Part shown: positions 1 to 6,964 of the stretch, in pieces
How positions within the stretch are numbered: position 1 is the first letter of the stretch
How the letters are laid out: the number at the start of each line of letters is the position of its first letter
DNA from: Turicibacter sp. UBA7094
GTDB lineage: Bacteria; Bacillota_I; Bacilli_A; MOL361; Turicibacteraceae
Direction: 5' to 3'
DNA length: 7,659 nt
NCBI GenBank assembly: GCA_002493395.1
Contig: DKYS01000032.1
Location: 1-7,659, forward strand
The notes under the pieces: model-generated
What the model was told of the DNA's origin: nothing
Database searches by the model: none
The model's input: only the letters and a program-made list of their open reading frames with translations
Made by a program: the position numbers and the translations under genes

Positions 1-17
1 TTGGAGGCCAAAATAGA

Positions 18-61
18 CATGTTTATATTACCCGCTTACCATGTTTATATTACGCGCTTGC
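18..61. repeat. 22-bp imperfect tandem duplication
   Basis: Two abutting 22-bp units at 18-39 and 40-61 share 20 of 22 bases. Both start CATGTTTATATTAC; they differ at unit positions 15 (C/G) and 21 (A/G). The 17 bases before do not continue the pattern, so there are only two copies. They lie past the terminator, in the region between this operon and whatever gene lies to the left. Function unknown; they could be a duplicated regulator site or simple slippage. Confidence 0.5.
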
Positions 62-70
62 TTAAAAACT

Positions 71-112
71 ATAAAATAAAAAGGAGGATAATAGAAAGAT
101 TCTATCTCCTCC
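71..112 (-). terminator. Intrinsic terminator ending the operon
   Basis: Read on the minus strand, GGAGGA and ATAGAA (split by one G) form a hairpin with TTCTAT and TCCTCC (split by TA) around a TCT loop. This gives two 6-bp stems with a small internal loop. The run TTTTTATTTTAT follows at 82-71. It begins 34 bp after the glycosyltransferase stop. On the plus strand the hairpin is followed only by ACTTTTAA, so function in that direction would be weak. Confidence 0.5.
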
Positions 113-146
113 ACTTTTAATTCTATCCATCTTGAAATCACGCCAT

Positions 147-1556
147 TTACTGTAGTTTATTATGCCTAATGCGATTAATTTTCTTCCATTGATGCTTATG
201 CTTACGATATCCAATCAAAGCACTAAATCGATACAAGGAAATCAATTGTCGATAACCAAAATTCTCTATCAAACTAAATAAAATTAACTTAATTCGTGCC
301 CGTAACGATAGCGACTCCCTAAACATATACTCCTCGAATTTTATCGCCATAATAGATAAACCCGTATTATAAAAAACATAGATTAACATAAAAGTTAAAA
401 AGAAGGTCATGTTTAAAAAACCAGCAAAAAAGGCAAGAACAATAATGATAATTCCTAAACTATCAAATACGCATGACATCATCTCATAGATAAAAAAGTA
501 TGTAAAGGAAAAGAATCCCGTTAAGCCGTATTGAGGATTTAATGCCATTTGCCGATGATTAAACATCGAAGTCATTAAACCAATTTGCCACCTTCTCCTC
601 TGATTCTTCAAATCCTTTAGTTTAGATGGAACTTGAGACCAACAAACCGCATAAGGTTCGTAACTAATTTGATAAGGAATCTGATTTTGGCGATAAAAAG
701 AATGTAATTTTAATACCAAATCCATATCTTCGCCAATACTTTTAGTATCATATCCTCCAACAGAGATGACGGCATCCTTACGAAAAAGACCAAATGCACC
801 AGAAATAATTAAATTACCATTAAATAAATTTAACCAGACCCTCGTATTTAAAAACACCCGGTAATATTCGATGAGCTGCATCATCACGATAAATCGTTTT
901 GGAGTCAAATATTTAACGACTCGCCCTCTATCTAATATTACCTGGTTAGAAACTTTAATATTACCACCAACAGCTACCGTTCGATTATCCCGATTAAATG
1001 GCATTACAATTTCACGAAGAGAATCATATTGTAAAATTGAGTCGGCATCCAACGACGTAATTAACGGATATCTTGCTAAATTAATTCCCATATTTAAAGC
1101 ATCAGCTTTCCCACCATTTACCTTATTAACGAGGGTTAACTTAATCTTCTCATTAATGATTCCCTCATAAATATCAATCTCACTTTGGCAAGGTACAACC
1201 CTACGAATCGGACGATTGACACGTTTTAACTTAAAATGTTCTTGAACCAAATCACCTGTTCGATCCTTAGATCCATCGTTAATAACAATGACCTCAAACT
1301 CTGGATAATCTAAATATAAGTTAGACTCAATACAATCTATAATAGTCTGTTCCTCATTATAGGCAGGAACCAATATTGATATTGGTAATAAACTATCCTC
1401 ATTCTTTGAATCTATCTCATGTTGATATTTCCGATAAGATTGATTTTTTTCAATAACAAAGATGGCAGAGAGAGTGGAAATAAAAAATATAATAGCGTAA
1501 ATGGCAATATATATCATGAAAAAATTATTAATACTATCAACCAAAAACTCTAACAC
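147..1556 (-). CDS. Processive family 2 glycosyltransferase (membrane polysaccharide synthase)
   Basis: This 469-residue GT-A enzyme has the full processive GT2 set: ILVPAYNEE (61-69), VINDGS (91-96, D94), NGGKADALN (147-155), SLDADS (168-173, the DxD pair D170/D172), GEDMD (275-279, catalytic-base region D277) and QRRRW (319-323), the QxxRW acceptor motif. One membrane helix lies at about 11-35 and several at about 345-362, 365-400 and 421-432, as in HasA/IcaA/NodC-like synthases that couple polymerisation to export. The tail (FGYRQLISLYRFSALIGY and a following basic stretch with Trp457) is typical of this subgroup. There is no PilZ domain, so c-di-GMP control of the cellulose synthase kind is not indicated. 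The start is GTG at 1554-1556, directly preceded by AAGGGGG. Sugar donor and polymer cannot be read from the sequence, so no gene symbol is given. It is the last gene of the operon, 34 bp before the terminator stem. Confidence 0.5.
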   Translation of the reverse strand: MLEFLVDSINNFFMIYIAIYAIIFFISTLSAIFVIEKNQSYRKYQHEIDSKNEDSLLPISILVPAYNEEQTIIDCIESNLYLDYPEFEVIVINDGSKDRTGDLVQEHFKLKRVNRPIRRVVPCQSEIDIYEGIINEKIKLTLVNKVNGGKADALNMGINLARYPLITSLDADSILQYDSLREIVMPFNRDNRTVAVGGNIKVSNQVILDRGRVVKYLTPKRFIVMMQLIEYYRVFLNTRVWLNLFNGNLIISGAFGLFRKDAVISVGGYDTKSIGEDMDLVLKLHSFYRQNQIPYQISYEPYAVCWSQVPSKLKDLKNQRRRWQIGLMTSMFNHRQMALNPQYGLTGFFSFTYFFIYEMMSCVFDSLGIIIIVLAFFAGFLNMTFFLTFMLIYVFYNTGLSIMAIKFEEYMFRESLSLRARIKLILFSLIENFGYRQLISLYRFSALIGYRKHKHQWKKINRIRHNKLQ

Positions 1557-1563
1557 TGCACCG

Positions 1564-1570
1564 CCCCCTT
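1564..1570 (-). promoter_or_regulatory. Unusual G-rich ribosome binding site deciding the GTG start
   Basis: AAGGGGG on the minus strand lies 7 nt before the GTG at 1554-1556 and overlaps the TAA stop of the HEAT gene. Against the anti-Shine-Dalgarno sequence it pairs throughout with one G-U wobble. The next in-frame ATG (codon 14) has only A/T-rich sequence before it and would cut into the first membrane helix, so the GTG is preferred. Confidence 0.5.
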
Positions 1571-2660
1571 ATTGAAAAGATTTTTCCTTTAAGGATAATG
1601 CATATTGCAAAATATCCCTTGAATAATAATCCTTTGATTGTAAAATATATTCTTTTATTCGTTGATTGATATTAAAGTTACAAAGGGCCATGGCCGAGTT
1701 AAAACGAACATGCCAATTAGAATCACCCGTAGCTATAAATAACTGATTAATAACATCTTCCTCAGAGAAATACTGCAAGGCCTTAGCACTTAACACACGG
1801 TACTCCCATTCATTATGCTTTAAATAATCTAATAGTATTGATTTACTCTCTAAATTCGGATGATTCGCAAAATATTTGATAATACTTAAACAGATTTCCT
1901 TGTGAGAATCTCTGCCTTCCGATAAAATTTCACAGAGTTTCTTTTCAACCATTGGACATGGAACAACGGTAAAATACTGAATCAATAAGAGTTGAAAATC
2001 ATCTTCAGCCTCTTTAAAGTTTCTTATTAAAAAACGATTTAATTCATCGTAATCTCCACTAAACTGTTGCATAATACCTATTAGCACTTTATTATTATAT
2101 AATTCAAAATCTTTATAGCTACTAGTCAAGGCCTTAGCAAAAATCGAACTATTTCCAATTTGAGCTAAGGAGGTTAAAACGTTCAATTTTAAATACATAG
2201 AGTTTTTATTCAACTTTTTTAATAACCATTGATTGATAAAGGGTAAATCCATTTGATAGTACCCGAAGAGTTTGGCAAGCTTTAACTCTTCAATTTCACC
2301 CTTTCTCTTATCCAATTTAATCACTCGCTGTAAAAAGCCAATATAAATTTCTACATAGACTTTAAGGATAGGCCTATATTCCTCTATCAGAAATAACTCT
2401 TCAATTACTCGATTAAATAAATCAAAATAAATATTACTTTTTAAACATTTCTCAGTTTGGTCGATTGTTTCTTGACTTAACCGATTTCCCATCCTTAATG
2501 TATCAAATTGCTCTCTAATTTCAACTTTAAAAGAGGCATGCTTCATTAATTGCTTCTGATAGCGCTGATCCTTTCGAATTCTATAAGATAAGTAAAGCCT
2601 CATACAAAAGATTAAATAAATAAAAAAGGTAATCATTAAGGAAATGATAAAGACCTGCAT
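1569..2660 (-). CDS. Membrane-anchored HEAT-repeat protein
   Basis: This 363-residue protein has one N-terminal membrane segment (about residues 3-26, MQVFIISLMITFFIYLIF) followed by a basic stretch (RIRKDQRYQK). This predicts a cytosolic body under the positive-inside rule. The body is almost wholly helical; the clearest HEAT-type repeats are at the end, NEWEYRVLSAKALQYFSEED (283-302) and SNWHVRFNSAMALCNF (314-329), with weaker helical pairs from about 153. HEAT solenoids are protein-binding scaffolds, and no catalytic motif is seen. The ATG at 2658-2660 has AAAGGA (2670-2675) nine bases upstream, a weaker site than those of its neighbours. The gene ends 12 bp before the glycosyltransferase start and in the same reading frame, suggesting tight coupling. 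A role as accessory or assembly factor for the glycosyltransferase is inferred from position. It might also recruit the VTC protein. Confidence 0.5.
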   Translation of the reverse strand: MQVFIISLMITFFIYLIFCMRLYLSYRIRKDQRYQKQLMKHASFKVEIREQFDTLRMGNRLSQETIDQTEKCLKSNIYFDLFNRVIEELFLIEEYRPILKVYVEIYIGFLQRVIKLDKRKGEIEELKLAKLFGYYQMDLPFINQWLLKKLNKNSMYLKLNVLTSLAQIGNSSIFAKALTSSYKDFELYNNKVLIGIMQQFSGDYDELNRFLIRNFKEAEDDFQLLLIQYFTVVPCPMVEKKLCEILSEGRDSHKEICLSIIKYFANHPNLESKSILLDYLKHNEWEYRVLSAKALQYFSEEDVINQLFIATGDSNWHVRFNSAMALCNFNINQRIKEYILQSKDYYSRDILQYALSLKEKSFQ

Positions 2661-2675
2661 CTCACCGCGTCCTTT

Positions 2676-4754
2676 CTATTTGTCCCTAAATTCATTTTGT
2701 AATAGCGTATAGGCAAGTTTTAATCGTGATTTATATGTTGGATTAACCCATGGCATTAAACGATATTTTTCAGATGGTAATCGAACACTCGAATGATCTG
2801 CTTCCACTACCGTCAATCCAATATTTAAATGATTAATAGACATGGAATGAATTCCAAATCGCTGATAATAGTCGTCATGAATTTTTAAATTAGTAGGATC
2901 ACTAAAGTTTAAAAGTCCCCATGGGATTTTTATCTCTATATAGTTATCTCCCACATAATAATTAGCCAGGGAATTAAATTGATTGGAATTCGGATTAGCA
3001 TTCCCCTCAATTAATCGTCCTGCTTCTTGTACAATAGCCTCCTCAAATTCTTTTATTTCCTGATTATATGCTTTCGACTTAACCTCGATTAAAATAGGCG
3101 TGAACTCATCCATATCCGGAAGAACTTTAATTTCATCGGGATGGATTTGTAAATTCGTTCGCTCCTTTAAAAATTCATACGTGTGATAATAACGTTGAAC
3201 TAATAGACGACTTTGATTATTAGGATTAATATTAATGACAAAGTCTACCGGATCTTCAAAGGTCAATCCCTTCTCCGTATAAGATTTAGTTCCTGAATTA
3301 GGAGTCACATCTAAATCAATCCAATAACTTGACTGATTATTTATTTGCTCTTCTGACTGAATAAGAAAAAAGATTCCCTCTTCATCCGTCTTTACAGATA
3401 AGGTTAATCCATCGTGGGTGGATAAAACATTTTTATCTTTCCACTCATCTATTTGGTGATCAGGATAGTCAGTTGAAGCATCAAAGGTATAAATTCCCCT
3501 CGATTGTAAATCCGTTAATTTATTTGGCCAGTAAGGGCTACGATCGAGGATAACCCGATCAACTGTCGTAAAGGATGTTCGATCCCATCGATCTTGCCAC
3601 TCAGACAAACAAGAGCCCAAAATAGATAATTGTCGAAGTGTGCGATAAATAGTAACCAGGCCTTCCGCCTGTTCTCTTTCATTAATCCCTAATAACTGTC
3701 CCGACATCTCCTCATAAACTACCTTTGCCGAGGGAAGACTATACTCCGCTATCATAATCGGTATTTCATGAAACCTTTGTAAATCCGTTATCACTTCTCT
3801 TATGGACTCTCCCATTTTATCACTATAAACCGGATATAAATAATACGATGCAAAATAGCCACTTTTTAGCTTTTGCGTCGGTTTAATCTCATTTAAATCA
3901 ACAACAGGCTTAATATTTCGCTTAGTTGTTTGGCCAATATATTTTTCTGACTCTGCGTTTAATTGACTATTTTTATAAACTAAAAAATCCTCTATATTAG
4001 ACCCTACGACCGTCACCAAATGTTGAATTCCATAACGTTGAACCTCATAACTAACTAATTTATCCATAAGTTTAGCTAACAATCCCTCAACATTAGACGC
4101 CGAATCCGATGTATAAAAATAATCCCCTTCATACGCGTACGACTCATTCATAATATCCGAAAAAATAACATCCTGATTTGCCCATTCCATACCTAGACTA
4201 TATCCTATTAAGTAAGATGAAAGATTCACCCCTTTTTGTAAAGAAACACCAAGATCATTACCTGGATACGCCCCGCCGTACATAAAATCAATGATTTTCT
4301 TTATCTTACCCATATAAGACTGCTCTAATTGCTGAAGATCGGCACCATCCGCTAATGCAACGTCATCCATATAAATTCCTTGTAAAAGATAAAGAGGCTC
4401 CTGCCGGTTTTCATTAAATTTGTCCAATGCCTTGTAAAAATTTAGTGGCATTAAATCTGGTACCCTTAAAACCGTTACGCCTAACTCTTGAATTAACTGC
4501 AACCACTCTAAATAAGTTTCTTCTCCTAAATCTACTTCATTAGGAAAACTACCAGGAAGTGCTGAAGTAACATTCATTCCAATAAATTGAAAAGGAGTCG
4601 TTTCTTTATTAAATGAAGTATATAGTTGCCCATCTCTAATAGTAAATGGGCTCTCATCACCTCCACCATTATTTAAAAAGGGAGGAATAATCCTAAGGAA
4701 TATTAGAAAAAAGAGGGCAAAAACAAGGGTACTCAAAATAAGAAATCTTTTCAT
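2676..4754 (-). CDS. Membrane-anchored glycoside-hydrolase-like protein with CBM9/DOMON-like C-terminus
   Basis: This 692-residue protein starts with an uncleaved-looking signal anchor (residues 4-25, ending in IPPF), so the rest is extracytoplasmic. Residues about 50-425 look like a clan GH-A TIM barrel: FQFIGMNV (55-62) at strand 1, VTVLRVPDLMP (93-103) at strand 2, LIGYSLGMEW (182-191) where the acid/base glutamate usually sits (E190), IPIMIAEYSLP (331-341) with E337 in the nucleophile position, and a strand-8-like SEWQDRWDR (384-392). E190 is preceded by Met rather than the usual Asn, so either the family is divergent or activity is lost. From about 433 on, a second beta-rich domain opens with IDEWKDKNVLS and continues with DGLTLSVKTDEEGIFFLIQS (the start of a CBM9/DOMON-like pattern), suggesting sugar binding. 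It lies between the kinase and glycosyltransferase genes, suggesting it trims or binds the exported glycan. I do not recognise a specific GH family; function is inferred. Confidence 0.5.
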   Translation of the reverse strand: MKRFLILSTLVFALFFLIFLRIIPPFLNNGGGDESPFTIRDGQLYTSFNKETTPFQFIGMNVTSALPGSFPNEVDLGEETYLEWLQLIQELGVTVLRVPDLMPLNFYKALDKFNENRQEPLYLLQGIYMDDVALADGADLQQLEQSYMGKIKKIIDFMYGGAYPGNDLGVSLQKGVNLSSYLIGYSLGMEWANQDVIFSDIMNESYAYEGDYFYTSDSASNVEGLLAKLMDKLVSYEVQRYGIQHLVTVVGSNIEDFLVYKNSQLNAESEKYIGQTTKRNIKPVVDLNEIKPTQKLKSGYFASYYLYPVYSDKMGESIREVITDLQRFHEIPIMIAEYSLPSAKVVYEEMSGQLLGINEREQAEGLVTIYRTLRQLSILGSCLSEWQDRWDRTSFTTVDRVILDRSPYWPNKLTDLQSRGIYTFDASTDYPDHQIDEWKDKNVLSTHDGLTLSVKTDEEGIFFLIQSEEQINNQSSYWIDLDVTPNSGTKSYTEKGLTFEDPVDFVININPNNQSRLLVQRYYHTYEFLKERTNLQIHPDEIKVLPDMDEFTPILIEVKSKAYNQEIKEFEEAIVQEAGRLIEGNANPNSNQFNSLANYYVGDNYIEIKIPWGLLNFSDPTNLKIHDDYYQRFGIHSMSINHLNIGLTVVEADHSSVRLPSEKYRLMPWVNPTYKSRLKLAYTLLQNEFRDK

Positions 4755-4761
4755 AATCTCT

Positions 4762-4767
4762 CCTCCT
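4762..4767 (-). promoter_or_regulatory. Ribosome binding site of the glycosidase-like gene
   Basis: AGGAGG on the minus strand, 7 nt before the ATG at 4752-4754 and inside the 16-bp gap after the CotH-like stop codon. It supports the start at 4754 and a strong initiation rate. Confidence 0.5.
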
Positions 4768-4770
4768 CTC

Positions 4771-6267
4771 CTACTCTGCCCATTTTAAAAGACTATCAAT
4801 ATTTTTATCAATCCAAGCACCACGCTCACGAATAAATAGCTTAAGCTTCGCAATCTCCTCATCATAATTATTAGCTCGATTTTCAACTTCGGCAGTATAT
4901 TGTGGATGTTCCCTAAAAAAATTCAACAATGCGTCAACATCATTTTCGTAAGGTCGGATAATGGAGTAATACTTTTTAAGCATTTCAGATTGATTACATA
5001 ACTCAACAGGCCACTTTTCAAAATTACGCTCAATCGCTTCCCCCAATTCACTGACATAATCATCAATCTGTTGAATAAGATAATCATCACTTAAATAGGT
5101 TAAGCGAAGTTGGTGGTAACGGCTAATAACTTGATTCACAAATTTTTTATCTTTTAATAACTCACTAAACCACGCTGTTTGAGGCATATAAAACCCCGTT
5201 TCGTCATAATAAGGGAATAAATGCGTACTATTTCCCATGGCTGAGTCAAAATCCCAAACAGGACCCGCTTTAATCTTCTCTCCATAATCCTTGTGTAAGT
5301 ACGTACTAAAAATACCCGCATCTGTATTCTTAAAAAATTCATTTATAATAAAATAATCGACAAATGAATCCACATCGATATAGGCTGCATACCCCTCTTG
5401 CGGGTCATCGAAACGATCTGAATACAAAACTCGTTCAAATTCACTAACCGTTTGGGTAATATAATTTTTTTTCTCGTCTGTTAAATTTGTTTTAGGGTAC
5501 TCTACAACCATATTGTAATCGTAGAGATATGTTTCAAACCCATAGTTATCTAATAGTATATCTGTAAGCTTTAAACGATTTCTCGCTACAATAAAACTTG
5601 TTTCAGAAGAGGCCGATTGAGTTTTAGAAATATTAATTCGTTTATCATGGCGTTCTATCTTTTCAACCAGTAAATAAATCCCCTTATAGTGCTGTGAAGA
5701 AAGTGGCTGATTATCATCAACTAAGTAAACCTCACAAAATTTAACACGGGGGGCGTATTGCATGATTTTACCAGAAATATCATAGGCTAATTTATTTCGC
5801 AATAAAGACTGGTCTTCAAAAGAGGCATTTAGAATCCACTTTGCACTTTTAGGCATTCCTAATAAGGAAGTCTCTTTTTCATCCCCGTTTTTGTTTAAAA
5901 ACGTCAGACTATACTGCTTTTTAGGAAGAAGCCGGGACGTATTCCCCCTCACGCCAATATCGACCATTGCCTCAACCTTTGCCTTTAAATCTCCGTTTTT
6001 AAAATTTTCAGGAAGGTAAAGACTAAATTCAGCTAAAATACTCTCTCCCAAACTCTCTCCCTTTCTTACGTAATGAACTTCTTCTCCATTTGTATCTATT
6101 ACAACAATCGGCAAATCCGAATGTTGTAGGACATCGCCAGGTAAGCCTAAGGTTGATTTAATTTGCTTCTGTTTTTTCTGATCTAATTTATCAATACCTT
6201 CGACCATCACCAGGCAACTTATCATTAAAAATAACAGAACCATCATAAATGCGACTAATTTTTTCAT
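4771..6267 (-). CDS. Membrane-anchored or secreted CotH-type kinase-like protein
   Basis: I place the start at the ATG 6265-6267 (498 residues). The longest frame starts 30 bases earlier at 6297, overlaps the DUF4956 gene by 20 bp and hides the signal sequence; AGGAG at 6275-6279 is 7 nt before the chosen ATG. Residues 1-24 (MKKLVAFMMVLLFLMISCLV then a short polar stretch) form an N-terminal signal or membrane anchor; Cys18 gives only a weak lipobox. The CotH domain follows: RGNTSR (107-112), PKKQY (115-119), LRNKL (156-160), GIYLLVEKI (196-204) and GPVWDFDSAMGN (335-346). The last holds the metal-binding WDFD signature, with D339 and D341. Bacillus CotH phosphorylates serines of spore coat proteins with ATP; here no coat genes are adjacent and the protein faces outward, so the substrate may be glycan or surface protein. 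Family is confident, substrate unknown, hence no gene symbol. Confidence 0.5.
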   Translation of the reverse strand: MKKLVAFMMVLLFLMISCLVMVEGIDKLDQKKQKQIKSTLGLPGDVLQHSDLPIVVIDTNGEEVHYVRKGESLGESILAEFSLYLPENFKNGDLKAKVEAMVDIGVRGNTSRLLPKKQYSLTFLNKNGDEKETSLLGMPKSAKWILNASFEDQSLLRNKLAYDISGKIMQYAPRVKFCEVYLVDDNQPLSSQHYKGIYLLVEKIERHDKRINISKTQSASSETSFIVARNRLKLTDILLDNYGFETYLYDYNMVVEYPKTNLTDEKKNYITQTVSEFERVLYSDRFDDPQEGYAAYIDVDSFVDYFIINEFFKNTDAGIFSTYLHKDYGEKIKAGPVWDFDSAMGNSTHLFPYYDETGFYMPQTAWFSELLKDKKFVNQVISRYHQLRLTYLSDDYLIQQIDDYVSELGEAIERNFEKWPVELCNQSEMLKKYYSIIRPYENDVDALLNFFREHPQYTAEVENRANNYDEEIAKLKLFIRERGAWIDKNIDSLLKWAE

Positions 6268-6274
6268 CGTCATG

Positions 6275-6279
6275 CTCCT
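6275..6279 (-). promoter_or_regulatory. Ribosome binding site that decides the CotH-like start
   Basis: AGGAG on the minus strand overlaps the TAG stop of the DUF4956 gene and ends 7 nt before the ATG at 6265-6267. It is only 1 nt from the in-frame ATG at 6271-6273 and lies downstream of the ATG at 6295-6297, so the innermost ATG is favoured. The overlap with the stop suggests translational coupling. Confidence 0.5.
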
Positions 6280-6946
6280 AGCCAATGGTTTCCCCATTTT
6301 GCGCCACTATATTTACGCTTTGAACGCCCTCAATTCGATAGAATTGATCAAGCATTGTTTGTTGCATCTCATTTTTCAGGGTGATTTGATAAACCATTTC
6401 AATGCTTTGCGTCGTAGTATTTTTACCACGTAATTGTGCCCCTTTGAATTGTTTAAACAAATAAGACATGACCTCATGTTCACATCGGTTTTCTCCGCGA
6501 ATAATCAACAAATATCTATTCTCTACCCCAAACTTTCCAAAACTAAACAAAATGAGAACAGTCGCTAGAAAAATAGATCCCATTAAAGCTATAGCATAGT
6601 TTTGCGTTCCTGCACAAAGTCCAATTCCAATACACCAGAAAATGTAGGCTGTATCCCGGGGATCCTTAATAGCCGTTCTAAAACGAACGATAGATAATGC
6701 CCCAACCATCCCCAGAGATAGCGAGATATCACTTTTAATAACAATCATTACCATCGTTGTTACTAACGTTAACATCACCAACGAAACATTAAATTTACGA
6801 TTATATAATACTCCACTAAATGTAAACTTATAAGTCCAAAAGACAACCATCGATAATAATAAAGAAATAATTAGAATCTCGAATGCCTCAAATAAATTTA
6901 CCTCTCCACTACGTGTCACCAAATATTCATACAATGTCTCTTTCAT
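6278..6946 (-). CDS. DUF4956 family multi-pass membrane protein
   Basis: This 222-residue protein matches DUF4956 through its signature LGMVGALSIVRFRTAIKDPRDTAYIFW (about residues 78-104, starting with LGMVGALSIVRFRTA). Hydrophobic stretches lie at about 18-38, 52-70, 72-90, 100-117 and 120-137, suggesting four or five membrane passes. The soluble tail (about 142-222) alternates predicted strands and helices (RYLLIIRG, then VQSVNIV), resembling a small ferredoxin/ACT-like fold; that fold call is inference. The ATG at 6944-6946 has an ideal AGGAGG (6954-6959) seven bases upstream. Length is normal for the family. No biochemical function is established to my knowledge. As I recall, the family commonly sits beside VTC-domain genes, and that arrangement is seen here. 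A role as membrane anchor, channel or regulator for the VTC protein is plausible. Family call is strong, role unknown. Confidence 0.5.
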   Translation of the reverse strand: MKETLYEYLVTRSGEVNLFEAFEILIISLLLSMVVFWTYKFTFSGVLYNRKFNVSLVMLTLVTTMVMIVIKSDISLSLGMVGALSIVRFRTAIKDPRDTAYIFWCIGIGLCAGTQNYAIALMGSIFLATVLILFSFGKFGVENRYLLIIRGENRCEHEVMSYLFKQFKGAQLRGKNTTTQSIEMVYQITLKNEMQQTMLDQFYRIEGVQSVNIVAQNGETIG

Positions 6947-6953
6947 TTCTCTT

Positions 6954-6959
6954 CCTCCT
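6954..6959 (-). promoter_or_regulatory. Ribosome binding site of the DUF4956 gene
   Basis: A perfect AGGAGG on the minus strand lies 7 nt before the ATG at 6944-6946, within the 18-bp gap after the VTC stop codon. It fixes the start of the DUF4956 gene. Confidence 0.5.
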
Positions 6960-6964
6960 AAAAT

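Noticed and set aside
18..61. CRISPR-like array
   Set aside because: There are only two abutting units with no spacers between them and no cas genes in the window.
1..120. Plus-strand frame open from the window edge to a TAA at 118-120
   Set aside because: The 39 codons run through the tandem repeat and the terminator hairpin and show no recognisable protein pattern; it could be the end of a convergent gene but cannot be supported.
871..1170. Plus-strand 99-codon open frame
   Set aside because: It lies wholly inside the glycosyltransferase gene on the opposite strand, where DADS, NGGKADALN and other motifs are read; its own product has no recognisable domain.
147..2660. Naming the GT2/HEAT pair as a cellulose (Bcs), PNAG (Ica/Pga) or Pel system
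   Set aside because: No PilZ domain, no PNAG deacetylase and no PelF/PelG-like gene is present; the GT2 motifs alone do not identify the sugar.
5154..5342. Minus-strand 62-codon open frame
   Set aside because: It is an alternate frame within the CotH-like gene, covering the region of its WDFD motif, with no ribosome binding site case of its own.
6268..6297. Upstream start for the CotH-like gene at 6297
   Set aside because: It has no good ribosome site, overlaps the previous gene by 20 bp and adds ten residues before a classic MKK signal sequence that has its own AGGAG.
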